Below are positions 51,601 to 64,000 of a stretch of DNA of 64,000 bases, in pieces (within the stretch, counting starts at the first letter, position 1; each line of letters opens with the position of its first letter). This DNA comes from Todiramphus chloris collaris (lineage: Eukaryota > Chordata > Aves > Coraciiformes > Alcedinidae), in NCBI GenBank assembly GCA_025345505.1, contig JANVCC010000077.1, forward strand, positions 4,212,607-4,276,606, given 5' to 3'. The translations under genes and the position numbers were made by a program. The notes beneath the pieces were generated by a model. It was not told the DNA's origin. It worked only from the letters and a program-made list of their open reading frames with translations, and ran no database searches.

Positions 51601-52124
51601 CACTAAGAGAAGATTGCAGTACTAATTTACATAGTGGCTTTGTTTAATAAGAGTTAATCTTTTAAAAGCACAAAATCAGTTCACTTATTATTCTTTAAGC
51701 ACAAAGTCACAAATAGACTTAGAGACAAGAGCTGCAACTGAACAAAATTACAGCAGAATATATCAATTTAATTTCAGAGAGCAGAAGATCACGGCTGCTG
51801 AAAACTAGACATGCTGCACAGACAGGGAGGGTGGTGGTGACAAAGAACTTACTGCTATTGATCTATTTTGTCTATTTATTTTTACTTTTGTTATCACGAT
51901 CTAGTTATAATTCACTGATTCTGAGATTGAAAATTTGGAGAAAGGAGTCTTACTTGGCTGATATGGGAAACATACATTATTCTAAATATTATTCCCTTAG
52001 TGATTTCTTGTCAGCCTCAAACAGCTAGTGTTCAAAAATGGATGCTTTAGAATTGCCAGAGTAAAGGAAATTCCTTCAAAAGCACACAGAGTAAAATAAG
52101 GAATAATTAGTTTCCGCCTCTCCT
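51601..52124. other. Unique sequence, no gene seen
   Basis: AT-rich sequence with no recognisable repeat or exon. The open frame at 51831-52028 is short and hydrophobic by composition only. Confidence 0.55.
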
Positions 52125-52300
52125 AATTCAAGAATTAGAGGGCATCACATGAAATTTCCACTCAATGGGTTCAGAGCAGCCAGGACTTCATTGCATATCT
52201 CAGAGTTAAACTTTGGAACCCCTTTCCGCAGGCAACCAAACGTGCCCAAATGTTAACACAGCTTCACATTTAGAGAAGAAAAATCTATAAAGCATTATTA
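52125..52300 (+). mobile_element. Ancient CR1-type LINE fragment, sense
   Basis: GGGCATCACATGAAATTTCC, CAGAGTTAAACTTTGGAACC and CCCTTTCCGCAGGCAACC follow the sense CR1 blocks ('...aaattcttcacacaatgcatagttaacctttggaactcattgccacagg'). The copy is short and diverged. The orientation is opposite to the fragment at 50010-51600, so it is probably a separate insertion. The boundaries are approximate. Confidence 0.4.
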
Positions 52301-55300
52301 AACACAAAGATGCCATCTCTGGCTCAGCACATTCCCAAACAAGAAGTCACTGGGTCTGGGAACACATACAAAAAAAAGCACTGCATGCTTTTTCTGTCCT
52401 TAAGCTCTTCCTTATCTATATATGGAGATACGTATTCTAATAACTACTGCCAAATTCTACACAGTCACTCAGTATGGATCTTCCTATCATTTATATGTTA
52501 CTGCAGAGGATTTGAACCCGGGAACAGTTTCTCTATTTTCCTCATCTTGTCCCACTACTACTCTCATTGATGTCACTGGAACTTTTACTGTTAACCACAC
52601 CATTATTATGAATCACAACAGTCTTTGACACATTAGCTTTCATTTCTATTAATAATTTTGCTGTATCTTATTTCAAACAACATCATATGTCAGGGGAGGA
52701 CTGTACAGAACTGTTGTGGTCACTGCTGAATATTCACGTAAAAATCCCTGTACAGCCAGTAAGCCATATAGACCAAGCACACAAGCAGTAAACACAAAGT
52801 GGAGATGCACAGACAAGTGATGCAGCTCACCTGAGATGTTGTATTAGGTTTCAGTCCCAGCTAATTGACAGCACATTTTGCAGCATGGCCTTGGCTTGCC
52901 CCAGATTCACCTCACTTGGACTTTGTCTCAGTGCTGGGACAAAGGGTGCAGGTGAGTGCCACCCTTCTAGTCCCTGATTTCCAGGGAAAAAAAAGGATGA
53001 AGCCAGGGGGGTAATGGAAAGAGAATTAATTAAAATTACTGAGGTGAGGACAAAGGTGCCAGTGGAGATCCTTCAGGGGCAGAGAGCAGGAAAAGACCAC
53101 ATCTCCCTTCAGTTCAGAGAAACTGAGGAAAAACAGCAAACCCAAACATTTCTGTAAAACTGAGACCTCTAACATCTGTTTATTTGACTCCCATGTCCCT
53201 TTCTCTCAGACCAGGAGACCGAGCTCCAGTTCAGTTGTCAGCAATGCAGCCTGTGTGAGCTGCTACTCATACTCTCATCCTTATCCAAAGTATTTTTTAA
53301 AATTATTTTTATTTGGAGGGTTTGGGGTTTTTTTAAAATGAACTGCGACAAGCAACCCAACGACTTGCAAGAGGTGCAAGACAAAGAATTATTTTCTCCT
53401 GTTACTCTGACAGAAAGAGAATGAGGCTGTGCCACATCATCCACAACACATCTGTAGGTTGAGCAAGATAGATCCCCTATAGCACAACAAGTTCACACAA
53501 CCTTTCACATGAAATAAATAATTTATACTCCTGACAATCCTGCCATTTGAATTTACACACCAAGAAATTGTCAGATGTCCTTCTCAAAGGGGCGGTCCAA
53601 AGTCCATGGATAGTAGAGGAAAAGTTTCCTCTTATCTTCAGTAAATCTCATATCAGTACCCAGCTGCTTCATAAACATCAAAAGAGCTTCCAGAGCAACT
53701 CCAGTAAAACTGTATTTTGTGAAAACAAGTTTCAGAGCTGAAAAACTCCAGGGGAATCTAAGAGAAGAAATGTTCCTAATGGCCTCTGATGTGTCAGAAC
53801 CTTAATCACAGGCTTTTCTGCAAGAGTGAAGGAAATCCCCTCCAAACAGAAAAACCCAAGGACCTCTAATTTTAGATGACCACTTTAGGACATTTTCAAA
53901 AGCTGTAGCTTTCAGAAACCTTTTAAGTCTTAATCTCTCACAGAGGGTGCTAGAAACTAAACCATCAAAAACGAAGCACTCAAACCAGAGGACTGGACCC
54001 ATGAATCAGTCTATTATTGTTGTAAGCTGGGGGTTTTGTTTTTCGGTTTAGGTGGGGTTCTGTAAGTTTTTTTAATTTGTGTTTAAACCAGAATAATTTG
54101 TAAAAGAGGAAGGGAGTTCTGTGCTCCCTATCCTAATCTTTGCTTGCAGGCCTGTCACCATCTCCACAATAGCTCTCCAGCTGCCACCTCATTTTAATTA
54201 TAACCTCATGAAGAACTAAATACAACCTCAACTGAGAGCACCAGACCATCTCATAGCCCAGAGTGGGGCTTGGTTTGAGTGTTACCAGGTCATTCCACTG
54301 TGCTCACACTTGCAGTGAGCATCACACCCTGCCATGCCAATCAATCTTTTCATCAACATTAAAGAGTTCAGGTCTGAACATCAAGTCAGACTTTCAATCA
54401 GGATTTATTGCCTTTTCATTTTGCTTCAGAGGCTGACAAGTGGGCTTGAGCACATTTCAATATGCTGATTCTTCTTTATAAAAGCAATTACATGCAGAGA
54501 AGCACAGAACAACCTCAATGGCTGGAAAAGCCCAATTGGACTTCTGATTTAGTAAGAAGTGCTTAGTGCCATTAATGAGAGCCACAAAGCACCCTGCAGA
54601 ATTTGATCTTACAGCACTCTAACAGAGCTCTGAGTTAGAACAGGGAAAGACATTTTCTTTTTAACTACTATTTTTACCTGAAATCACATCATAATGAGTC
54701 TCAAGACCAAATATTGTGATTTCATTTCCCATTGATTAAAAAAAAAAAGATATTAACTTCTTTTAGCATTGCAGAACTACCAGCTCTCTTTATATGATCT
54801 CAGTTGAAGACTACTCCAGTTTGGATCAGCATGATTTTCATTCCATGGCCCTCTGGTGGTGGACCATTTACTCCAGTATGCTACCTTTGGTAACGCTGAC
54901 TACAGTTACAGAAAACCAGAAGTGAGCTGGACTGTTTGCATTTCCTTCCTTGCTAGTATCATGTGCTTTAAGCTCAGCAGTGATTTCGGAGAGTAGGAAA
55001 TGGGCAGATAGTGCTATTCCCCTGAACCTCCTTTAGAATTAATGAAGGGAGGCTACAATCAACTGTGGAACAATCCCTTGAAAGACATCAATGAGCAAAG
55101 CTTTAGCAATCCTTTTTGCACCTATGCAGTTCCTCCAGGCCCAGCTACTGTCTGCTACTTCAGCTGTATTCTTCCCATCCTCCTTCTAGCTCCTCTGAGC
55201 TGTCACCCACTCACTCTGGACCTACAGGTCATCAGTCTCACGCTCCTAACACATTCTTCTTCCTACACTTTCAGTAGTGTTTATAAAATAACTGGCAGTG

Positions 55301-58300
55301 TTCTATTCCAGTAAGGCTTGTATAGCCTTTAATTATCTTGGCCATGATACTAAAGCAAGGTCCCCCCGAGCAAAAGCGATGAGCTGCTATATTTAGTCAC
55401 ACACAGATCTCTCACTGTGCCTGTACTGAGTCACACTGCCTCTAGGTCTAGCGTAGGAAGAGCTGTGCATAAGAACTGCATCACACATTTACTGCTAGAT
55501 CCCATCAGTGCTTAATTGCTTCTCAGGACCTTGGCCTCTTGCTTGTAGCTACGGGACAGCACGGGTGGCCTCCACTCAGCACCGTGGTGACATTCAGGAT
55601 ACAAATGGAGGACACAGGAAACATTTCCTAATTTATTTTCAAAAGCAAAAACTTCTCCATTTCTTTCTGCACTCAGATCTAAGCCTTCTCCACATTAGAT
55701 ATTCCATGGCATCCCTTTTATAATGGTTGACAAGTTGACTCAAGGCATATAAATCCCTAGGGGAATGTTTTTTAAAGAGAAAAGAAAAAATGAACCCATT
55801 TTAGCAGTAATCCAGCATGCATATCAATAAGAGAACTTTAGCAATCACTTCTTGGGTGTAATTACATTCATCTGCATCTGTGACAAAGTGACCTGTCAAA
55901 GTGTCAGAGAATATAGTTAGGGAGGGAAATTCTTTGCTCATAACAACAGCCCATGTCAACACCTGCAATTCTCCTATTTTCATTTCACCTGTAAAGAAAT
56001 TGCCTAGGCTTGCAGTTAAACAATGTCTATAGTGTATAGTTGCAAAGATGTCTATCCTAAGTGTGTAAGATAACTCTTAGCATCATGGTATTAAAACTGA
56101 GCTAAATGGCCTTGGAGGATTTGAGCAAATCCAGGTTAATAAAGAATGTTTCAAAAAGGGCTGAACTTCACCTGGCATGGGAAGAAGGCAGTGCACTGAA
56201 TGCTGGAGCAGGGTGAAAAGAAAAATCCTTTCACCTTAGTGCAAAGGTATAATTATTATGCTACTAGCATAAATTTCTACACAGGACAGTTGATGATGGT
56301 CAAGGGCTGCATGTTGCAAATTAGGCTAATTTCACAAGTTAACCTTGATAAATGAAGAATCACTTCTTCCACCTCCAGGACGCCACTTGACATCTCCCTG
56401 GGTAAATGCCACTGATCTGTGAAAGTCACTGATGAATCCCAAATGTGAATTTCCCCTTTGTTGAACCTGAGCTCTACTATTGAACGGACAGGAGAGGAGT
56501 AACAGACAGCAGCTTCACACTGCAGAGGATAATAGGCATAAGAAATGGTTAGAGGCTTGATCCAAGAGATCTGACCCAATGTCTTTAAAAGGTTAGTGCT
56601 GATCCGATCTATACGGCTTAGGGGAACTTGCACTCTTAGAAAGCACCACTCTTGGGAGCTTGGAGCATGGTTACCCTAAGATACAAGTTGTCAGCTTCCT
56701 TCTAGTTTCTCTTAATCTCCATTGGAAGGCACTGGGATCCAAAAACCCATTTAAGACATTGAATGTTTAAGATCAGGCCCACCGAAGTACTGTGAGTGTA
56801 GTCTGTAAAACCTCTGTCCTCCCATGCCAAGCCCAGGGCTCTTAAACAGCGTAAGAACTAGCACTGCCTGCAGGACACCTCCCAGTTTCAGAAAACAAGC
56901 TGCCTGTTAGGTGATCTCATTTCTCAGTAATGTATATAGCCTGAAGATACCTGGAAATCTGTCAGTGTGACCCACAATTGGGAAAGTATGAACATCCCTG
57001 TCAGACAACAAATGGACTTGGAAGAAACTAACACAGCCTCATAAATAATTTTAGTCTCAGCTCAGAGAATCCTATAGAAAAGGTTCATTTTTACTCTACA
57101 TCATTCTCCAGCAAGATTGCAGATATATGCCTTACACCCTATTCTGGGCAGAGAAGAAATTTTGCTCAAGACCCATAACAAATGACCAGTCATAAGTGGC
57201 AAGCCAAGGGGAAAAATATTACTGACCAGTGTGCATAAATGAGCATCTTCATAAAATATAGCTAGGTTGGGCTGATTCTTAGCACATGGTGTCATATAAG
57301 GGGACATAAAATTGCTTTCTGCATAAGTAGATGTACTTTAAAAGTTCCCCACCACAATGATGTGAGAAGGGAAAAACTTCTGCTCACGTGGGCACAACTT
57401 GACAGTAAATCTATTTACCTCATCATCAATGCCTGCTGTTCTCACAGCTTCAGTTACAAATTAAGTTGAGGTGAAAGGACAAAATGGCATCTTCTGCCTC
57501 AAAGCCAACTGAACTTACATTTCTAAAAGGATTTGCTTTGCTGAAACCTGGAAATGACACGATGTTATGATACTGAAACCATTTTTGGTCAAAATGTCAG
57601 GTTGGGCACAATTGAAGCACATCGCAAGTGTATGATGATTTTGTCAATACTTCAGCTACCTGCTGAAAAGTCATTATGTTTTGGTTTTTTAAACACCATT
57701 TTTTTCTCTTCTTTAGAGCAACATTTCTAAATATTAATTTTGTTTTTAAATGCTGAACAGATAACTGGAATATTTCAGTTTTCTTAGAACTGAGTTTTGT
57801 TCCATTAGAAGTCACATTTATATTTTAACCATTTCACCACATCCACTGAAATTTTACTTTAACTGAAAAAAGTGATCTTTTTCTAATTTTGAATTTGTTA
57901 TGGAATAGAAATGGATTTCTATTCATATCTTTTTACAACAGGAACTTTACCATAAACTCACTGAAATTTTTTCTTGCCTTGTGAAGGTATTGCCTCTTAA
58001 ACAAAAATAAATTGCAGCTTCATCATTGTTCCTCAATAACTAGTCACTCTCATGTTAGTATGACAGCTATTGCTACTCTCCCGCTGCTGTGCCCCACTCA
58101 GAGATGCCATGACCCACACGGATTACTCTGTAAAGATTCATACCACACATTTACCACTCCAGTTCATGTTTCCTATCAGTAGAGGATCACCTAATTAATA
58201 CCAACTCTGACTGTAAAAGGTTCTAAATATACCAGGTTTGAAGGATAGAGCCACACCTAATTTGAAAATCTAAATTAGGAAAAAAAAGGAAATTTTTTTT

Positions 58301-61300
58301 TGGTATATTCAAGTAGTATCTCAGGTATAATTATTTAATCAAGTCAACATGTTGCTTTAGTTATCCCCATGGCATTCAATAGGCTCTGCAGACTATACTA
58401 TAATCTGCTTAATGAGCTCCATGTGGATTCTTCAAGATATCTCTGATAGCTAAAATAGTGAAGGCTGATGTCACTGCATAAGCAGGGCCAGACTGAGAAT
58501 CTGTTTGTCCTCTGATAGACAGGCTGATCAGAGTACCCTTATTAATTAATTACTGGTGAGACTCCAAAAAGCATTAGATACAAATAATTTTTAAAAATAA
58601 TAATCCACTGAAGCCTCCATCATGAGAAGCAGCAGCTGAAGGACCAAGGTCCAGCACAGGGAGAAGTCACATCAACTGGTAAGTTACTGTTAATGAGGAG
58701 CAAATGAACTTAAGTGTCATGATTAGGGACACAGCTATCATGATTACTGTAGCATTTTTCAGGCATCACTATTATGTAATATTCTAATCCTTCTGCCCAG
58801 CGCTAGGTAGGGGAAAAATGGATACAGAACAAGAAACATTAATCAATTCTGCTAAGATAACTGAACTATTGATTAGAAATGGTATACCATTAATCATCTA
58901 AAAGCAATCTCATTTGAGTATGTTAATTCTCATGTGGCTGATGTGGTTCTGGTGGACCTGAATGTCAAAGACAAGTCATGCAATGCTCCTGTCAGGTAGT
59001 GAAGTTCTACCATTATAACAGCAGTAAATCATTACGTTATAGGAGGGAGAAAACTGAGATGAAGAGTTTTCTTCTTGATCGCAGCTTGCAAGTCTCTACT
59101 TCCTCCTCCTTTCTTTTTTTTTTTTTAAGGATGATCTTCTGTACCCAAGATATCCAGAGATATACAGAAGATTTGCCACAACTTCAAATCCTTTTATCAT
59201 TCTAGCTGTCTTAAAGATGCAACTAGAGTTCCACTTCCTAATTCCACCGCTAATTATGCAATCATGAGACAAGATTTCCTAGGTGAAATCCTGTGGTATG
59301 CACTATGAAAAACTTTAAACTTGAGGTAATTTTTTTTCTGCTTTCATTTGAGTTGTTTCTTGAATTATCAAAATTCAGAAGAGTGGGCAACATGAGGAGG
59401 ATGCATAGTCCAGAAGATGACTCTGCAGTTTCATATAGCCAGTACTTCAAATTATAAGAAGTTACGATTCTGAGTCTGAATTTATGAGGTCAAGAGGCTT
59501 CTGGTTCTTGAAAAAGATAGACAGCCTGATTTGTTAGAGCATCAGAAAACTATACAAGGGTTTTGTGCAAGGCAGGAAGGAGCTGGGAGGGGAAGTACCA
59601 AGTTAGTTATTCATTGCTCTCACTGAAGAAACCTTGGCTTCTTCCTCCTGTCCCCTTGCCATGCAGTTCTATTCCTCTACTTGTCCACTGGAGCTGTAAC
59701 TTCTTTCCCCACATGTGACCTATCAGACTCTTCTTAACCAGCTGCTCTGTTTTCTACATAAATGCCATAAATGAGTACATTCTACCAGTCATTATCCAGC
59801 CCATCAGGTTAATAGCAGCTGATGACCTATTTATGACTGAATTTTTAAGATGGCAAGACAAACTGCAGGTATGAATAAACAGACCCATGTCTTCCATTTT
59901 CCAGGTGTTCTTCAATATGAAATAATTTATGATCTGGTTCTACTCAATATTGTGTGAACTTCTACTGGCACTTGCCATGTTCAGGCAAATATTATTATTT
60001 GCACAAAGTATGCATGAATTGTTCTGCAGTCACTCCCCACAGAGCATCTTTCTCATATGAATTCATACATCTTTATGTCAAAATACATAAAACATTGTGC
60101 AAACACTAGTACAAGTGTATAGATACAGTTAGGATCACACTTTCACAGGACAACAATATTTACACATGAATATAAACAAGCACACAAGGGACCACACACT
60201 CATCTACAGGAATGCACATGGTTGCACATATTCTGGTGCAAACACATTCCCATACAAGCCACAGTCAAACACAATCAGAGCTACACATGAATACAACAAA
60301 AAGCTACACACTGCTCCGTGTATGAAGCCAGAAACAGTCGTATCATAGCACTTGTTCTGTCCAACTGAACCACATTTGAGTTTCATCCTATTTCAGTTTC
60401 AGCTTGAACCTCTGAGCACAGCAAATAATCCTTTTCAAGCTTGAGACATGAGCAATGAAGACAACAATGTCAATGATATAAAATTAATAGTGCAAAATGG
60501 CAATAAAATGGGAAAATCCCAGCACTACCCATAAAAGCATATTAGCCTGACCTGTTTACTCTTCTGGAGAAACAAGTTGGTTTCTCAAAGCTTATGGGAA
60601 ATACTAACAGTAATGAAGCAGAAAAATGATGAAAGTTAAAAAATTAGGGTGATCCATACGTGGTTATAAACTCGCCCCTCTTTGTTGCCCAAACACTTTT
60701 GATGAGCTTGCAAAGTTTTAAACCTCTTAAATTTAAGACAGAGCAGTTTTATTTCTTTCAAGCTACAGTGGAAATAATTTCCTTATCTATCATTTAGAAT
60801 GGTTTAATACTTTCATTAATCCACACATCATAAAGTAGAAAGTGATTTTTATACCTATTCCAATCACTCATTGTGTCTCCCTGCAAATGGAAAATGGTTG
60901 TTTTCTGCTGATTCTCAAGTTAAACCTAAGGCCAGTATCTTCACAAGCCAGGCTAGTTGTGAAGACCAAGATTTAAAAGCAAGACAGAACAGGTGCCAAC
61001 TCTGTTCTGTCTTTAATGGACAAATTGTTGGCTATTGATAGCAGGACTGCTGATTTGGTTGCAAGGAAACATTGCCCTGTCACATTTGACGGAAGCCACA
61101 CAAGACACTGGTCAGAGTAACAGTGACCTTGTCAGCCACATGAACCAGGCACCCTCTTACCAATGCCTGTGCCCCAGTCTCTAGAAGCAGTCACCCAAGC
61201 AAAACAGGACAAATCATTTCCAAAACACATGGACAGAACTGGGCTGTGCTGGGGACAAATGAAGAAGATTGAGCTACCTGAAAACATAGTTGGTATGGAC

Positions 61301-64000
61301 TTCAAGAAACAGTCTCAGTTGTAATCAGCGGTATAGGTAATAATCATGTTGCCAACTAAGGTTTCATTTTATTAGTACCCATCCATTCCATGAATCTCCA
61401 TCTAAACAATGGATATTTGACAAAAGTTTTTACTTGTCCTTAATAAAAGACGTACCTTCACCAGGTATCTACTGAGCCATCAGTGTGATGATTTCAAAAG
61501 CTGTTCATTTGCTCAACTTCTACTTTTTCTATTTGTCAGGCAACAATTTTCCCATATTGCTGGCTTTGACACAGAACTAATCGATGATTTAACAGACAGA
61601 ACCTTGTTATTAATGTCTCATGATGGTATCCGTTTAAGTATAGATCTATAGAGCATCAGGGTTTAAGGACTTAGCACAGCACAAGTTATCAAGCATCCTC
61701 AGTAACATCAATAGAATTTTGGCCAGCTCTCTTAATGCACCCAGAGCTGTCTCTACACTTCTCAAAAACATATGAAAATTCAATTTACTACCCTATGGAT
61801 GATCTGTACCTGCCATGCGAAGGACAGAGCTTCCATGAAGAACACAAAGAAGTAACTCAGGGTTGGATTCACATGCACCTGTTGACACCACAGAGATAAA
61901 AGAGCACAAAACCTGCAGGGAACAGTCTTCTCCCCCACAACAGACCGTACCACACAGATCAACCTCTCCCTCAGGGGTGGTCAGACTTGTGTTTGCCACA
62001 CTTTGTAGGTGAATATCAAGGTCAATGTTGTGGGGGTTTTTTTTGTTATGATTTGTATTAGGTTGAAATTAGGCCTATAGTTGTGGCATATTTTTCCTAC
62101 AATGAGGGCTAACAGAATCAATATTATTACTTTGAGCATACAAAGGCAGGAGAAGTGGAAGAAACAGCTCATTGCAGTCTTCACCTGCAGTCTGGCTGTA
62201 CTGTGTTTTGGCAACACCTCAGAGGGGATAAGAAAACTCTGATGGGAAAAGTGGGTGAGGGACAGGGCAATTTCCCTTCAATCTGCTGACAAACCCAAGC
62301 CATAACACCACACACTGCATCAGGAGATGAGGCTTTCTGGACCATTTTTCTGAACATAGGTGAACTCAGCCTAAAAGTTCCCTAGGGCTGCACATTTCTG
62401 TGTACAGTTGCTCTGGCTTGGGCAGTATGGCACCTATTACCCTTCAAAGCACAAGTTTTCCATTGTGCATAGATAAATCCTATTCAGATGCATTTAATTG
62501 TTTAGGTGAGTGTCATCATCCCATCCTCCCACGCTATTTTTTTGCTACCATTTACAAAGAATTGAGAAGTAGAGACAGTGGCTTGTTTACAAGAACATCA
62601 AGAAACAGATCTGAAGTCAAAGAAGAATCTAATTGGGGACACATCAAATCCGACTCTGTTAAATGCTCACAAGTCATTCGTGTTCAATAACATGCATCCT
62701 TTGAAGCCACCATCCACCCCAAAGAACCTTGTGAAGTTGTCCAGATTGTTTACCTTTTTATGCATCAGATTTAGAAGATCATGAGTTCAGGTTCTCCGTG
62801 ACATTAGTTTGTGAGTATCTCTGCTGTGAGACAAGTGAATTCAGAACTATCTTCACTCTATCTGTCAGAGTTTCAATGGAATTGCAGGCCAAAGTAGAAG
62901 GGGGTCACATCCTTTTAACGTGCAGTTAGAAAACCTCTCAGTGCCTTTCCCATTTCTCTTCCAAAGTGTCTGTCAGTGGCAACCAATATTATTCCTTTTC
63001 CAAAAGGTCTAATCAGTATGTCAGCTGGATTATTAGTAAGACAAATCCACCACCATAGGTCATAAATACAATATTTTTTGCTAAACACTCTTCCCCTTCC
63101 GATAAATTTCTCATTTGTTATTCCAATACACGGCTTTTTTTTTTCCTCCGAATATTGAACGAGCAAAGGTCTTATTTATTTTTCCTGAATAAGAGAGGTG
63201 GGTTTTTTAATACTCACCCCCGGTATGATAATGTGCAGAAGAGCACAGAAATGAAAAATTGTTTCTTTCCTTAGAAGTACTGGAGGGAATAACTATCATT
63301 ACAATACGTTGGTGAAAAATTTGCTTTTCTACCTCCCACACTAATATTTAGGAAACCTTAGTGAAAGTCAAACACGAGAGGTAAATTTTTCCAATTTAGC
63401 TCTTGCTGAAATGCTGCAGGCAAGAAAAACTGGCAGCCACATCTGTTCTGGGAGGCACATTGCCAGTTCAGCACTTGTGTATTGTTTGCTTTCCTAATGG
63501 TCCATCCATTCCTCCCCACCACATCAGAGGTCTCTCCCAGGTGTCCCACTCTCACATCCACTCCAAATGACCCTGCAAACCAGTAATGGTCTCAATGTGG
63601 GGCAATCTCCTTGGCTTCTTATGAATTCAGAACAACAGGACCCTCTGGGTACTGCAATATTCCACATACTCTGGGCTTTATATTGGTTCACACACAAAAA
63701 GAAAACCCAAAACCAAGAGCAATTTGTAATGTGGTTGTTACAGGTTTGAAGGTAACACCATTCAGTGAACTGAAACCTGAGATAGCTGAGCAAGTGGGGA
63801 CCAATACCAGGTTCAGGATCAGGTTGTATTAATCTCAAGCTGCTTCTGCGTTACATGGTCTGGCCAAACATGGCAATGATCTTTCCAGTACTTGATGCAA
63901 AGGTTGTATCTCCTCCTAGCACCATGTCATGTAAACTTAATCTGTAGTCATCTTGAACTGCTGACTAGCAAGTAAAATGATAAGAGCATTTGGAAATACA
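52301..64000. other. Unique sequence, no supported gene
   Basis: A long stretch without recognised exons, RNA genes or transposons. Intervals around 54310-54720 and 58320-58800 carry TAATTAATTA and similar words and read like conserved non-coding sequence, which cannot be confirmed here. A perfect 12-bp hairpin lies at 60981-61013. A short A tract lies at 54739-54750 and a T tract near 59115-59126. The minus-strand open frame at 62915-63166 is unrecognised. Confidence 0.5.
60981..61013 (+). repeat. Perfect 12-bp inverted repeat (hairpin)
   Basis: AAGACAGAACAG (60981-60992) pairs exactly with CTGTTCTGTCTT (61002-61013) over a 9-nt loop, and a G-T wobble could extend the stem inward by one. 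Each arm contains an AGAACA/TGTTCT half-site as bound by steroid receptors, but the spacing (11 nt) is not that of the canonical 3-nt element. The stem is too short for a standard microRNA precursor. Confidence 0.88.

Noticed and set aside
52902-52950. Short exon-like segment between GGCTTGCCCCAG and GTGAGT
   Set aside because: About 47 nt, no recognisable peptide, and no neighbouring exon. It is not distinguishable from a pseudo-exon.
62915-63166. Minus-strand 83-codon frame with NNPADILIRPFGKG, suggestive of a polymerase- or integrase-like fragment
   Set aside because: The resemblance is only to short motif pieces. No neighbouring element structure or terminal repeats were found, so no family can be named. 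A protein search with no hit would confirm the rejection.
1-64000. CRISPR arrays, tRNA/rRNA genes, bacterial-type operons
   Set aside because: None are present. There are no regularly spaced repeats with unique spacers, no cloverleaf-like genes recognised by eye, and the sequence is vertebrate nuclear DNA.

Overview
The window looks like bird nuclear DNA. The evidence is its repeats. Several chicken-repeat-1 (CR1) LINE copies are present, three of them with the familiar 3' end (sense ATTCTATGATTCTATG-type octamers, or TCATAGAAT in antisense). Two ~1 kb LTRs belong to a family I recall as widespread in neoavian genomes, and a short class II-type avian LTR lies near the left end. GC is moderate to low, CpG is sparse, and long unique stretches lie between few repeats. 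No species can be named.

I found no host protein-coding gene that I can support and no tRNA, rRNA or CRISPR array. Almost all open frames are under 110 codons. They lack good composition, splice context or recognisable domains, and their number fits chance. The longest ones lie antisense to the ~1 kb LTRs and are repeat shadows. The window is best read as gene desert or the inside of a large intron.

Layout: 1-2130 unique; 2131-2401 short solo-type LTR with CCAAT, TATA and poly(A) signals; 2402-6821 unique; 6822-7057 CR1 (+); 7058-27741 unique and AT-rich, with A-rich tracts, a 37-bp-period duplication (14859-14930) and conserved-element-like AT-rich sequence (about 16100-17400); 27742-28282 CR1 (+), followed closely by 28345-29325, a ~1 kb LTR; about 29680-30020 a CpG-rich island of unique sequence with a hairpin and an exon-like start; 32840-33490 ancient CR1 (-); 33491-46400 unique; 46401-47005 CR1 (-); about 50010-51600 an ancient CR1 (-) interrupted by a second copy of the ~1 kb LTR (50295-51414), which carries a 39-bp minisatellite with a 10-N assembly gap; about 52125-52300 ancient CR1 (+); the rest unique.

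No set of genes here works together as a system. The points most worth a second look are the nested LTR-in-CR1 insertion, the minisatellite and gap in the LTR, the CpG-rich block near 29.7 kb, a phase-0 candidate exon at 15943-16029, and several perfect hairpins.
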